From Parafannyhessea umbonata (lineage in GTDB: Bacteria > Actinomycetota > Coriobacteriia > Coriobacteriales > Atopobiaceae), in the NCBI RefSeq assembly GCF_900111255.1, contig NZ_FOGP01000003.1, positions 124,001-188,000 on the forward strand: a stretch of DNA of 64,000 bases, in the 5' to 3' direction. A program made the translations under genes and the position numbers. Position 1 is the first letter of the stretch, and the number at the start of each line of letters is the position of its first letter. The notes under the pieces are model-generated. The model saw only the letters and a program-made list of their open reading frames with translations. It was not told the DNA's origin and made no database searches. Positions 1 to 7,523 of this stretch are shown here, piece after piece.

Positions 1-107
1 TGATAGACATCCCCAGCACCCTCGAGGCGCACGCGGCAGGCGAGCTTGGGGGCAACGAGGTGATCCTCTGGGAGGACGACCCCGTCTTCAGCACCCACAC
101 GATGTAG
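1..107 (+). CDS. C-terminal end of an unidentified protein (5' truncated)
   Basis: An open frame enters from the left edge (reading from base 3) and ends at the TAG at 105-107, giving about 34 residues ending in VFSTHTM. Codon use (GAG, GGC, CTC, ATC) matches the real genes nearby, which supports coding. The fragment is acidic and ends abruptly. It is too short to name a family, and I do not recognise it. Its last seven codons and stop have a diverged copy just downstream, described under repeats. Confidence 0.55.
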   Translation, partial: IDIPSTLEAHAAGELGGNEVILWEDDPVFSTHTM

Positions 108-192
108 GCGGCGAGGCCCTGCGGCCACGGAGTCGGTGAATCCGCCAAGGTCTTCAGAGCCCACACAACGTAGGCAACGAGGCCCCACGGAG
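84..192 (+). repeat. Imperfect tandem duplication of a gene tail
   Basis: Bases 84-132 and 150-192 align over their whole length with a few substitutions and one 5-6 base gap. Both copies contain GTCTTCAG, then CCCACAC, then TAGGC, then CGAGGCC, then CCACGGAG. In the first copy this is the last codons and stop of the truncated gene. The second copy still reads as VFRAHTT-stop in the matching frame but lies after the real stop. Confidence 0.7.
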
Positions 193-207
193 CGTCCGCG
201 GGCCTCG
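178..207. terminator. Stem-loop between convergent genes
   Basis: CGAGGCCC (178-185) pairs with GGGCCTCG (200-207), and the loop contains a smaller CGGA/TCCG stem. It sits between the tail of the left-edge gene and the converging aminotransferase stop codon at 215. There is no long T-run on either side, so it may be a weak bidirectional terminator or a transcript-end stabiliser. Confidence 0.45.
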
Positions 208-214
208 ACCCTTA

Positions 215-1417
215 TTACCACTGGTAGCCACCATATGAGTCGTACAGACGCTTGAATGCGGGCAGGCTCGTGCGAATGCACTCGTCAGACACGCAGTAGC
301 TCAGGCGGAAGTAGCCCTTTGCGGCGAAGTCGTCGGAGCCGACCACGTAGAGCCGCTCCTCGTTCGCCGCACGCTCCTGAAAGGCGTCGTCATCCGGTTC
401 GAGCGCACGCACCCACAGGTAGAACGCACCGTCGGGATGTACCACCTCGTAGCCGATCTTGGTCAGTCCGTCGAAGAGCAGAGCTCTCTTGCGCGCGTAC
501 TCCTCTACGGGGGCCGGCAGGTCGACGCAGCGCTCGATCACGCGGCAGAACAGGCTGTTGCAGATGGAGTTGACCACGCGCTGCGCACCCAGGATGGCAT
601 CGTAGACGCGCCCCGCGTGCCTCACCGTGCTTGGCACCCAAACGTAGCCCACGCGCTCGCCGGCAAGCGAGAGCGACTTGGACCAGCTGTAGCACACGAT
701 GGTGTTCTCGTAGTACTGCGCCACCCACGGACACTGCTTGCCGTCATACACGACCTCGCGATAGGGCTCGTCGGAAAGCAGGTAGATGGTCTGCCCCAGC
801 TCCTTCGACTTGCGACGCAGGAGCTCGCCCAACTTCTTGAGGGACTCCTCCGTGTAGATGGCGCCCGTCGGGTTGTTGGGCGTGTTGATGATTACCATGC
901 GCGTGGTGGGAACGATGGCGCGCTCGATGGCGTCCAGGTCCAGCTGAAAGGTCTCAGGCAGCGTCGGCACCTCGACGCAGCGGCAGTTCCACGCCTGGAT
1001 GTACATGCGGTACTCGGCAAAGTAGGGAACGGGGACGATGACGTCCTCGCCGGCCGTGGTGACCGCCGCGATGGTCGAGGTGATGGCCCCCGCGCAGCCG
1101 CCGGTCATAGCGATCTCGCTGGCGCGGGCATGCGCGTTGAAGCGACGGTTGAGGTTTGCGGCAACGGCCTGGCGCGTGGTCAGCCAGCCGTTGTTGGGCG
1201 GATAGCCATGCACGTCAATCGGGTCATACTCCTCAAGCACCTCGCGGATGGCCTCGTTCACCTCGGGCGGCGCCGAGACGTAGGGATTGCCGATGGAGTA
1301 GTCCCAGAAGTCGGTCACTCCCTGTTGGCGCAGTTCGGTCGTCTGCTCGTAGACCGTCCTGATCGCAGACTTGCCCGCACCGTAGTCATACATCCTCGAG
1401 TCGACACCGTCAGCCAT
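215..1417 (-). CDS. PLP-dependent class I/II aminotransferase
   Basis: Fold-type I aminotransferase of the aspartate-aminotransferase family, about 400 residues, the normal length. NTPNNPTG (near residue 180) and SDEPY (near 217) are the asparagine and aspartate/tyrosine regions that hold pyridoxal phosphate. SWSKSLSLAGERVGY (Lys near 247) is the Schiff-base lysine segment, and a C-terminal arginine region (FRLSYC) fits carboxylate binding. The amino-donor specificity cannot be read from sequence. I chose the ATG at 1417, preceded by GGAAGGGG five bases upstream. An ATG at 1441 with GAGGG also has a plausible ribosome site and would add eight residues. It stands alone, divergent from the nitroreductase gene. 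Confidence 0.9.
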   Translation of the reverse strand: MADGVDSRMYDYGAGKSAIRTVYEQTTELRQQGVTDFWDYSIGNPYVSAPPEVNEAIREVLEEYDPIDVHGYPPNNGWLTTRQAVAANLNRRFNAHARASEIAMTGGCAGAITSTIAAVTTAGEDVIVPVPYFAEYRMYIQAWNCRCVEVPTLPETFQLDLDAIERAIVPTTRMVIINTPNNPTGAIYTEESLKKLGELLRRKSKELGQTIYLLSDEPYREVVYDGKQCPWVAQYYENTIVCYSWSKSLSLAGERVGYVWVPSTVRHAGRVYDAILGAQRVVNSICNSLFCRVIERCVDLPAPVEEYARKRALLFDGLTKIGYEVVHPDGAFYLWVRALEPDDDAFQERAANEERLYVVGSDDFAAKGYFRLSYCVSDECIRTSLPAFKRLYDSYGGYQW

Positions 1418-1636
1418 CCTGTCCCCTTCCGTCGGTCCCATCGGTTCCCTCTTCCGGTAGACAGTGTGGCAATCCGGCGTTACGCGCCGAAATATAAGTT
1501 GTTTCCTCTACGGTGACGAAGCGTTTCTCGTCTGCGTCATCTGTCGCGACCCAGCGAGAGACGCGATTCCCGCAGCCCATACCAAATGGAAGGCGTAGAC
1601 TCATCAAAAAGGTGTCTACGAGAAGGACGTGCCAAC

Positions 1637-2353
1637 ATGCCCCACAGCAGCATCCTGGACGAAAGCCGAATCGACGAGGCCATCGCCGCTCGCCACTCGG
1701 TAAGGCAGTTCACGAGCAAGCCCATCGAGGGCGCGGTGCGCGAGCGACTCGAGGGGGCCGTGGCGTCCGTCAACGAGCAGGGCGGCCTGAACATCCAGCT
1801 AGCCTGCGACGAAGCCGAGGCCTTCTCGTCCTTCCTGAGCCACTACGGCAAGTTCGACAACGTCCGGAACTACCTCGCGCTCGTGGCCCCCAAGGACGGC
1901 GACGGGGCCGAGCTCTGCGGCTACTACGGCGAGCAGCTGGTCCTCCTGGCACAGCAGCTCGGGCTCAACAGCTGCTGGGTGGGCGGCACCTTCAGCAAGC
2001 GCAAGACGCGGTGCGCGGTAGCCAAGGGCCAGAGGCTGCTAGGCACCATCGCGCTAGGCTACGGCATCTCGCAGGGCACCCCCAGCAAGTCTAAGGGCAT
2101 ATCGGAGCTGTGCGCCACCCACGGGTTCGCGATGCCCGACTGGTTCCAGCGCGGCATGGAGGCCGCACGCCTGGCGCCGACCGCCTTCAACCGGCAGAGG
2201 TTCGTGTTCACCCTAAGCAAGGACCAGACCGAGGTAACGGCCAGCTCCGCCGGCGCCATGGCCGCGGTCAACCTGGGAATCGCGGAGTGCCACTTCGAGC
2301 TCGCCTCGGGCCACAGCGTCTCGGGCTCGGCGATGGAGCGCCGCAAGGCCTAG
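1637..2353 (+). CDS. Nitroreductase-family FMN-dependent oxidoreductase
   Basis: About 238 residues of the nitroreductase fold, probably an NAD(P)H- and FMN-dependent reductase in the cytoplasm. The N-terminal RHSVRQF (residues 18-24) is the usual phosphate-contacting FMN signature. LGLNSCWVGG in the middle and the later LAPTAFNRQRFVF segment match the typical family pattern in which a proline/asparagine stretch follows the flavin site. The frame is open from 1586, but the ATG at 1637 with AGAAGGA eleven bases upstream gives the expected N-terminus. It resembles the single-chain, internally duplicated TM-nitroreductase group more than the classic NfsB dimer. The physiological substrate is unknown. 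Confidence 0.85.
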   Translation: MPHSSILDESRIDEAIAARHSVRQFTSKPIEGAVRERLEGAVASVNEQGGLNIQLACDEAEAFSSFLSHYGKFDNVRNYLALVAPKDGDGAELCGYYGEQLVLLAQQLGLNSCWVGGTFSKRKTRCAVAKGQRLLGTIALGYGISQGTPSKSKGISELCATHGFAMPDWFQRGMEAARLAPTAFNRQRFVFTLSKDQTEVTASSAGAMAAVNLGIAECHFELASGHSVSGSAMERRKA

Positions 2354-2397
2354 TCGGCACTGGCGGCCGACCCATATGCCGGCGCTGGCCGTCGGCG

Positions 2398-2922
2398 TTA
2401 CCTGCCGGCGCGGGGGCCGGCTTCCTCCGCGTCGTCGGGCCCTAGGTCAAGAAAGAGCACGCGCGTCCCGTGTTCTCTCTGAAGCGTCACGAGGTCGTCC
2501 ATCTGGACGAACATCGTCGCGGTGTTGACAAGTGGGTGCGCATCGATGCGCCGCCCCTTCAGGTTTCTGTCGTAAATCATGGTAACGGTGCGACCCTCGT
2601 CGTTCAGCACGCCCCAGGGAGTCACGCTTCCCGCGACGAGGCCCAGCATGGATACGAGGTCCTTCTCGCTGGCAAACGAGAGGCGCCTGCTGGGAATGCG
2701 AGCGGCGAGCGCCTTGAGGTCGACCCTCTGGTCCTCGTGGGCCGTAACCAGGTAGTAGTTGCGCTTCTTGTCGTCGCGCAGGAAGAGGTTCTTGGTGTGG
2801 GTCCCCAGCTCGGGGATGCCCACGGCGTCACCCTCGGCGACCGTGAATATCGCCTTGTGATGATAGACCTCATAGGGCACGCCCCGCTCGTCAAGCATCT
2901 GGTAGAGATCGTCCTCGGTCAT
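2398..2922 (-). CDS. YbaK/ProX-type aminoacyl-tRNA deacylase
   Basis: A free-standing editing domain of the INS/YbaK superfamily, 174 residues, of the kind annotated prolyl-tRNA synthetase associated domain or ProXp-ala. These cytoplasmic enzymes hydrolyse mischarged aminoacyl-tRNA, typically Ala-tRNA(Pro). HHKAIFTVAEG near residue 21 and THTKNLFLRD near 42 (with the conserved lysine) are characteristic, as is the GSVTPWGVLND segment near 98. AAGGAGGAAGC immediately precedes the ATG, a strong ribosome site. It converges on the nitroreductase gene and lies upstream of nothing obviously related. Family assignment is firm; the tRNA and amino-acid specificity is inferred. Confidence 0.88.
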   Translation of the reverse strand: MTEDDLYQMLDERGVPYEVYHHKAIFTVAEGDAVGIPELGTHTKNLFLRDDKKRNYYLVTAHEDQRVDLKALAARIPSRRLSFASEKDLVSMLGLVAGSVTPWGVLNDEGRTVTMIYDRNLKGRRIDAHPLVNTATMFVQMDDLVTLQREHGTRVLFLDLGPDDAEEAGPRAGR

Positions 2923-2973
2923 GCTTCCTCCTTGTTCGGGGCAGGCGGGCGCGATCGGACCCGGACGTCCGTC

Positions 2974-3771
2974 CTAGGCGTCGATCAGCCCCAGACGGAC
3001 GCAGGCGTTATAGATGCCGTCGTGGTCGACGTCGTCCGTTACGAAGCTCGCCATCTCCTTCACCTCGGGGTTGGCGTTGCCCAGCGCGACGGAGGTGCCC
3101 ACGGCGTCGAGCATGCCGATGTCGTTGCCGCCGTCGCCAAAGGCCACGGCCTCCTCGGGAGAAATGCCGTACATCTCGAGCACGCGGCGCACCGCGCGGG
3201 CCTTGCCGCCGGCACGCGGGAAGACGTCCACGAAGTCGGGGTTCCAGCGCGTAAGCTTCACGTTCCTGCAGGCGCTGGTGAGCACCTCGGTCTCGCCCGT
3301 CGCCAGGTAGGCGTTGAGCTGGAAGATGTCGTTGTGCAGGGCCTCGTTGACGTCGCCCTCGGCAAAGCGCAGTCCGACCTGCCGCTCGACGCGCAGGACG
3401 CGCTCGGAGTGGCGGTTTACGTAGCAGCGGCCAGCCTCCATGAAGAGGCAGTCATAGAGCCCCCGGTTGACCTGCTCGACGACAGCCGCGATGTCGCCGG
3501 GGTCCATGGCCTCACGATAGAGAACCTCGTCGCGATTCAGGATGAACTGGCCGTTGAACAGGATGAAGGCCTCGAGGCTCTCGATGGGGATCTCGTCCAC
3601 CTGATAGGGAGGTCGGCCCGTGGCCAAGAAGCACTTGACGCCCCTGCGCTTGAGCTCGTTCAGGGCGATCTGCGCAGAGTCGGGGATGTGGTGCGTCTTG
3701 AACGACAGCAGCGTACCGTCGGCATCAAAGAAGGCCGCCTTGATGGGGCGTTCGACATTCCAAAGTGGCAT
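2974..3771 (-). CDS. Cof-type HAD-IIB family phosphatase
   Basis: HAD-superfamily hydrolase with a type IIB cap, 265 residues, normally a cytoplasmic phosphatase on sugar phosphates or nucleotides. Motif I is FFDADGTLLSF (residues 14-24) with the nucleophile aspartate. Motif II is FLATGRPP, and motifs III and IV include AVAFGDGGNDIGML near 215, where the metal-binding aspartates lie. The ATG is preceded by GAGGGTG. The gene is separate from coaX, which lies 54 bases upstream of it in transcription order. A paralogue lies at 6650-7513. The substrate is not predictable. Confidence 0.9.
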   Translation of the reverse strand: MPLWNVERPIKAAFFDADGTLLSFKTHHIPDSAQIALNELKRRGVKCFLATGRPPYQVDEIPIESLEAFILFNGQFILNRDEVLYREAMDPGDIAAVVEQVNRGLYDCLFMEAGRCYVNRHSERVLRVERQVGLRFAEGDVNEALHNDIFQLNAYLATGETEVLTSACRNVKLTRWNPDFVDVFPRAGGKARAVRRVLEMYGISPEEAVAFGDGGNDIGMLDAVGTSVALGNANPEVKEMASFVTDDVDHDGIYNACVRLGLIDA

Positions 3772-3825
3772 TAAGCACCCTCACTTCCGTCCAATTGAGA
3801 CCGCTAGCCACGCTAGGCCACGCGG

Positions 3826-4668
3826 CTAGCGCGACACGTTGACAAGGTAGATCTGATGGAGCCCGCGCAGGGTCAGGGCGCCATCCAAGGTCGTCCGATG
3901 GGCAAGAAGGGCGGCGACCCAGGCCGCGTCGTCTCCCGTCAGGACGACGGGCGCCTCCTGCCCCAGTTCATCAAAGACCCGGTCGAGGAGGCCGTCGATA
4001 CGGGCGGCCGACCCCAACACCACGCCGGCGCACATGGCGTCGCGCGTGCTCCTCGCAATGACCGACGAGGGCGCCTTGAGCTCGATGGAGGGAAGACGTG
4101 CCGCCGTCTGGGCAAGCGTGCGAGCCTCCAAAGGCATGCCCGGCGCGATGATGCCGCCCGCAAAGGCGCCCCTGGCATCGACCACCTCAATGTTGGCCGT
4201 CGTTCCCAGGTCGATGACCACGACCGGAGCGCCGTAGCGCCCGCGGGCGGACAGGGCGTCCGCGATTCGGTCCGGGCCGACCTCGGAGGGGTCGTTGTAG
4301 CACAGCCTGAGCCCCGTCTTGAGGCCCGGCCCCACGACCAGGGGCCGCGTCTTGCAGGAGCTGGCGAGCGCCTGGGTCCACGGGGCGACGAGCGTCGGGA
4401 CCACGCAAGAGAGGATGGCGCCCAGGGGAGGCCGCGCGAAGCCTCGCGACTCGTGCCCTGCGTCGCGGGCTGCCTCGAGGTCCTGGGCCAGAACGGAGAG
4501 CACCTGCATGACCTGCATGCGAGCCTCGTCGGAGGTCAGCGCCTTTGGCGTCGTGAGCTCCCAGGTCCCCAGGGGCTCCGCCTCCTTATCTCCGTCGGAA
4601 GAGAACAGCCCGAAGCGCGTCGTCGTGTTGCCCACGTCGACGGTCAGGCAGCATAGCGGTCTCGTCAT
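3826..4668 (-). CDS. coaX: Type III pantothenate kinase
   Basis: Catalyses ATP-dependent phosphorylation of pantothenate, the first step of coenzyme A synthesis. The N-terminal LTVDVGNTTTRFGLF (residues 7-21) is the ASKHA phosphate-binding loop. GPDRIADALSARGRYG (near 128) and VVVIDLGTTANIEVV hold the second phosphate motif and the aspartate typical of CoaX, and FAGGIIAPG follows. At 280 residues it is slightly longer than the usual 255-260, partly from an acidic insertion near residue 30. The frame extends upstream to 4707, but the ATG at 4668, with GGAG eleven bases before it, gives the normal start. It is divergent from the OPT transporter gene. Confidence 0.92.
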   Translation of the reverse strand: MTRPLCCLTVDVGNTTTRFGLFSSDGDKEAEPLGTWELTTPKALTSDEARMQVMQVLSVLAQDLEAARDAGHESRGFARPPLGAILSCVVPTLVAPWTQALASSCKTRPLVVGPGLKTGLRLCYNDPSEVGPDRIADALSARGRYGAPVVVIDLGTTANIEVVDARGAFAGGIIAPGMPLEARTLAQTAARLPSIELKAPSSVIARSTRDAMCAGVVLGSAARIDGLLDRVFDELGQEAPVVLTGDDAAWVAALLAHRTTLDGALTLRGLHQIYLVNVSR

Positions 4669-4839
4669 AAGTGCCAGCTCCGTTTCCTTACGCACTTCTC
4701 CCCCCATTGGTCAAAGGAGAGGTAGCTATACTGTAGCAAGTCTGACGCTCGTCCAGCGCCAGACGCAGGTAACCCGACTTCTCGGCCGCGGCATGAGCCG
4801 CCGCGCCAGGGGGAAGCGGATATACGCAAAGGAGACCAT

Positions 4840-6540
4840 ATGGACAACAGGAACGGCCGCGCCTCCTGGCGCGGGCAGCTGACGTTGCGCGGATCGATCG
4901 TCGGCGTACTTGGCTGCATCATCATCACGGCATCTTCCGCCTATACGGCGCTCAAGCTTGGGGCCCTGCCGTGGCCCATCGTGTTTGCGGCCGTAGTGTC
5001 GCTGTTCTTCCTCAAGCTGATGGGCAACGCCTCGCTCAACGAGGCCAACGTCACCCACACCATCATGTCGGCGGGAGCCATGGTCGCAGGCGGCCTTGCG
5101 TTCACCATCCCCGGCGCCTGGATGCTGGGACTCGCCGACGAGTTCGGCTGGCAGCAGATCTTCCTCGTAGCGCTCTGCGGAACCGTCTTGGGCCTGCTCA
5201 GCACCGCGCTCATCCATCGCCACTTCATCGTCGACGCCAAGCTTGAGTTCCCCACCGGAACCGCGGCCGCCGAGACCCTTCGCGCGACCGAGGCGGGCGG
5301 CAAGACCGGCACCCAGCTGTTCGCGTCGATGGGCATCGCAGGGCTCTACAGCCTGCTTCGCGACGGCCTGGGCATCATACCGACCATGCTGTGCACGCTG
5401 CCCATCCCCGGCGTGGCCTTTGGCATCTACAACTCGCCCATGATGCTCTCCATCGGCTTCCTGGTCGGCACCGGTGCCATGCTCTTCTGGATTGGCGGCG
5501 CGGTGTGCGCCAACTTCGGACTGATCGTCGGTGGCAGCGCCGCGGGCCTGTGGGACGTCGCAACCGCCCAGGGCATCGTGGCCAGCCTGGGCATGGGGCT
5601 CATGATGGGCTCCGGCGTCGCAACCGTCCTGAAGGACATCCTGCCCCAGGTCGCCGGCATCGTCCGCGGCCTGAGGAGCAGCTCCTCCGAGCAGGGTGAG
5701 GACGCACGCTCGCTCATGAGCGGCAGCGTCAGGACCGATGCGGGAATCCTGGGCGTGGGCGTCGCCGCCTGTGCGCTGCTGGCCTGCTTCGGGCTGGGCC
5801 TCTCCCCCGTCGCCTCCGTCGTGGTCGTCGCGCTCAGCTTCGTCACCACCATCATGAGCGCGCAGTCCTGCGGCCAGACCGGCATCGACCCCATGGAGAT
5901 CTTCGGCCTGATCGTTCTTCTGGCCATCGCCGCCCTGGGCGAGTCCTCCCAGGTGAAGCTGTTCTTCGTAGCCGGCGTCGTCGCCGTCGCCTGCGGCCTT
6001 GCCGGTGACGTCATGAACGACTTCCGCGCCGGTCACCTGCTGGGCACCGACCCGCGCGCGCAGTGGCTTGGCCAGGCCCTGGGCGGCCTGGTGGGCGCCG
6101 CCGTCGCCGCGGCCGTCATGGTCGCCCTCGTGAGCGCCTACGGTCCGGACGCCTTCGGTCCGGGCAAGGACTTCGTGGCAGCCCAGTCCTCGGTCGTCGC
6201 CACGATGATATCGGGCATCCCCAGCATCCCCTGGTTCGTCGGCGGACTCGTCGCAGGCATCGCCCTGTACTGGGCCAAGATTCCGTCCATGATGATTGGC
6301 CTCGGCGTCTACCTGCCCTTCTACATGTCGTTCTCGAGCTTCCTGGGCGTCATCGTCAAGCTTGTCTTCGACAAGGTCGTCGCCGCACGTCGCAGCAGCA
6401 TGACCGAAGAGCAGAAGGCGGCGGCAGCCGAGAGGGACAACGAGGCCGGGCTGGTCGTGGCCTCCGGCACCCTGGGCGGAGAGTCCATCGTCGGCGTCAT
6501 CATAGCGTTCGTGGCCGTGTTCGCGAGCCTGGCCGGCTAA
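4840..6540 (+). CDS. OPT-family oligopeptide/metal-chelate transporter
   Basis: A polytopic membrane protein of 566 residues with roughly 14 hydrophobic segments, matching the bacterial OPT (oligopeptide transporter/YSL) family. The N-terminal block GSIVGVLGCIIITASSAYTALKLG followed by LNEANVTHTIMSAG and FPTGTAAAETLRATEAGG are highly typical of the family (shown here in pieces). The family imports peptides or metal-siderophore complexes with protons; the cargo is unknown here. AAGGAG lies close upstream of the ATG. The gene is followed by a strong intrinsic terminator, so it is transcribed alone. Confidence 0.9.
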   Translation: MDNRNGRASWRGQLTLRGSIVGVLGCIIITASSAYTALKLGALPWPIVFAAVVSLFFLKLMGNASLNEANVTHTIMSAGAMVAGGLAFTIPGAWMLGLADEFGWQQIFLVALCGTVLGLLSTALIHRHFIVDAKLEFPTGTAAAETLRATEAGGKTGTQLFASMGIAGLYSLLRDGLGIIPTMLCTLPIPGVAFGIYNSPMMLSIGFLVGTGAMLFWIGGAVCANFGLIVGGSAAGLWDVATAQGIVASLGMGLMMGSGVATVLKDILPQVAGIVRGLRSSSSEQGEDARSLMSGSVRTDAGILGVGVAACALLACFGLGLSPVASVVVVALSFVTTIMSAQSCGQTGIDPMEIFGLIVLLAIAALGESSQVKLFFVAGVVAVACGLAGDVMNDFRAGHLLGTDPRAQWLGQALGGLVGAAVAAAVMVALVSAYGPDAFGPGKDFVAAQSSVVATMISGIPSIPWFVGGLVAGIALYWAKIPSMMIGLGVYLPFYMSFSSFLGVIVKLVFDKVVAARRSSMTEEQKAAAAERDNEAGLVVASGTLGGESIVGVIIAFVAVFASLAG

Positions 6541-6563
6541 CATCGGCGCCATGCGCAAACGAG

Positions 6564-6596
6564 AGGACCGCCCCGGCGAGCCGGGGCGGTCCTTTT
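6564..6596 (+). terminator. Intrinsic terminator after the OPT transporter
   Basis: AGGACCGCCCCGG pairs with CCGGGGCGGTCCT across a CGAG loop and runs into TTTT. It is symmetrical enough to serve the converging HAD gene as well. Confidence 0.9.
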
Positions 6597-6649
6597 GTCG
6601 CTCGCTATGATGCGGCGGAAGTCGGGAATCGACCGAACGGCAGGCCTCG

Positions 6650-7513
6650 CTATGCGCCGAAGCGCTCCAGCCCGGGAATGTGGCGCGAGAGGGAGAGCGC
6701 GATGCCGTCCTCGTTGTTGGAGAGCGTCACCTCGTTGGCAACAGCCTTGGTCTGCTCGACCGCGTTGCCCATGGCAACGCCGCAGCCAACGAGCTCGAGC
6801 ATGGAGGTGTCGTTCTGCGCGTCGCCGAAGGCCATGGCGTCGCGCAGGCCGATGCCCAGCCTCTCGAACGCGCACATGATGGCATTGGCCTTGTCTATGC
6901 CACGTGCCGTGAACTCGAAGAAGAACGGGGCCGTGAACATGGAGCTGAGCTTGCCCGAGAAGGGCGCGGCCATCTGCTCGTGATGGGCCTGGAGGTAGGT
7001 GGGCTCGCCGGCCACGAGAATCTTGCTGGTCTCAAAGTCCGCGAACGCGGCAAGGTCGCCCTTCTCGCAAAGCAGGTAGTTGTTGGAGCGGGCCTCGTAC
7101 TCGATGATGTTGTAGTAGGGGTCGGGAACGAAGTCCCTTCCAAGCGCGCAGCCAAAGACGTCAGTGGTGTAGATGTAGTCGCCGTGATAGAGCACGGGCC
7201 ACACGTCGAAGCCCTTCATGTGGTCGAGCACCGCCCTCACGTCCGCGGCACCCATCGGACGCGAGAAGTAGGTCTCGCCCGTGGCGCAGTCCATCACCTG
7301 GGCGCCGTTGTAGCAGATGAAGACTCCGTGGTTGCGATACATGTCGAGCTCCTCGGCATAGCGACGCAGGCCACCGGCCGGGCGGCCGCTTGCCAGCATG
7401 AGGCGGACGCCCTGCTCTTGGGCGGCCAGGAGCGCCTCGCGGGTCTTGGGCGTAATCTCCTTGCGGTCGTTCGTGAGGGTTCCGTCGATGTCCAGAAGTA
7501 TTGCCTTGATCAT
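6650..7513 (-). CDS. Cof-type HAD-IIB family phosphatase (second copy)
   Basis: 287-residue HAD hydrolase with an N-terminal LLDIDGTLTND nucleophile motif, MLASGRPAGG (motif II) and AFGDAQNDTSML (motif IV), plus a large type IIB cap. It belongs to the Cof/YidA group of phosphosugar phosphatases; the substrate is not known. Its AAGGAG ribosome site is embedded in the last codons of the upstream ACT-MBL gene, and only ten bases separate the two, so they are translationally coupled. That coupling suggests the phosphatase works with the ACT-MBL protein. It is distinct in sequence from the Cof protein at 2974-3771. Confidence 0.9.
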   Translation of the reverse strand: MIKAILLDIDGTLTNDRKEITPKTREALLAAQEQGVRLMLASGRPAGGLRRYAEELDMYRNHGVFICYNGAQVMDCATGETYFSRPMGAADVRAVLDHMKGFDVWPVLYHGDYIYTTDVFGCALGRDFVPDPYYNIIEYEARSNNYLLCEKGDLAAFADFETSKILVAGEPTYLQAHHEQMAAPFSGKLSSMFTAPFFFEFTARGIDKANAIMCAFERLGIGLRDAMAFGDAQNDTSMLELVGCGVAMGNAVEQTKAVANEVTLSNNEDGIALSLSRHIPGLERFGA

Positions 7514-7523
7514 ATGGTGTGTC

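Noticed and set aside
437-1516. A 359-codon open frame on the plus strand
   Set aside because: It is opposite the aminotransferase, which has full family motifs; the plus-strand translation has no recognisable domain.
4726-6558. A 610-codon open frame on the minus strand
   Set aside because: It is the antisense of the OPT transporter and consists of low-complexity Gly/Asp/His repeats typical of a shadow frame.
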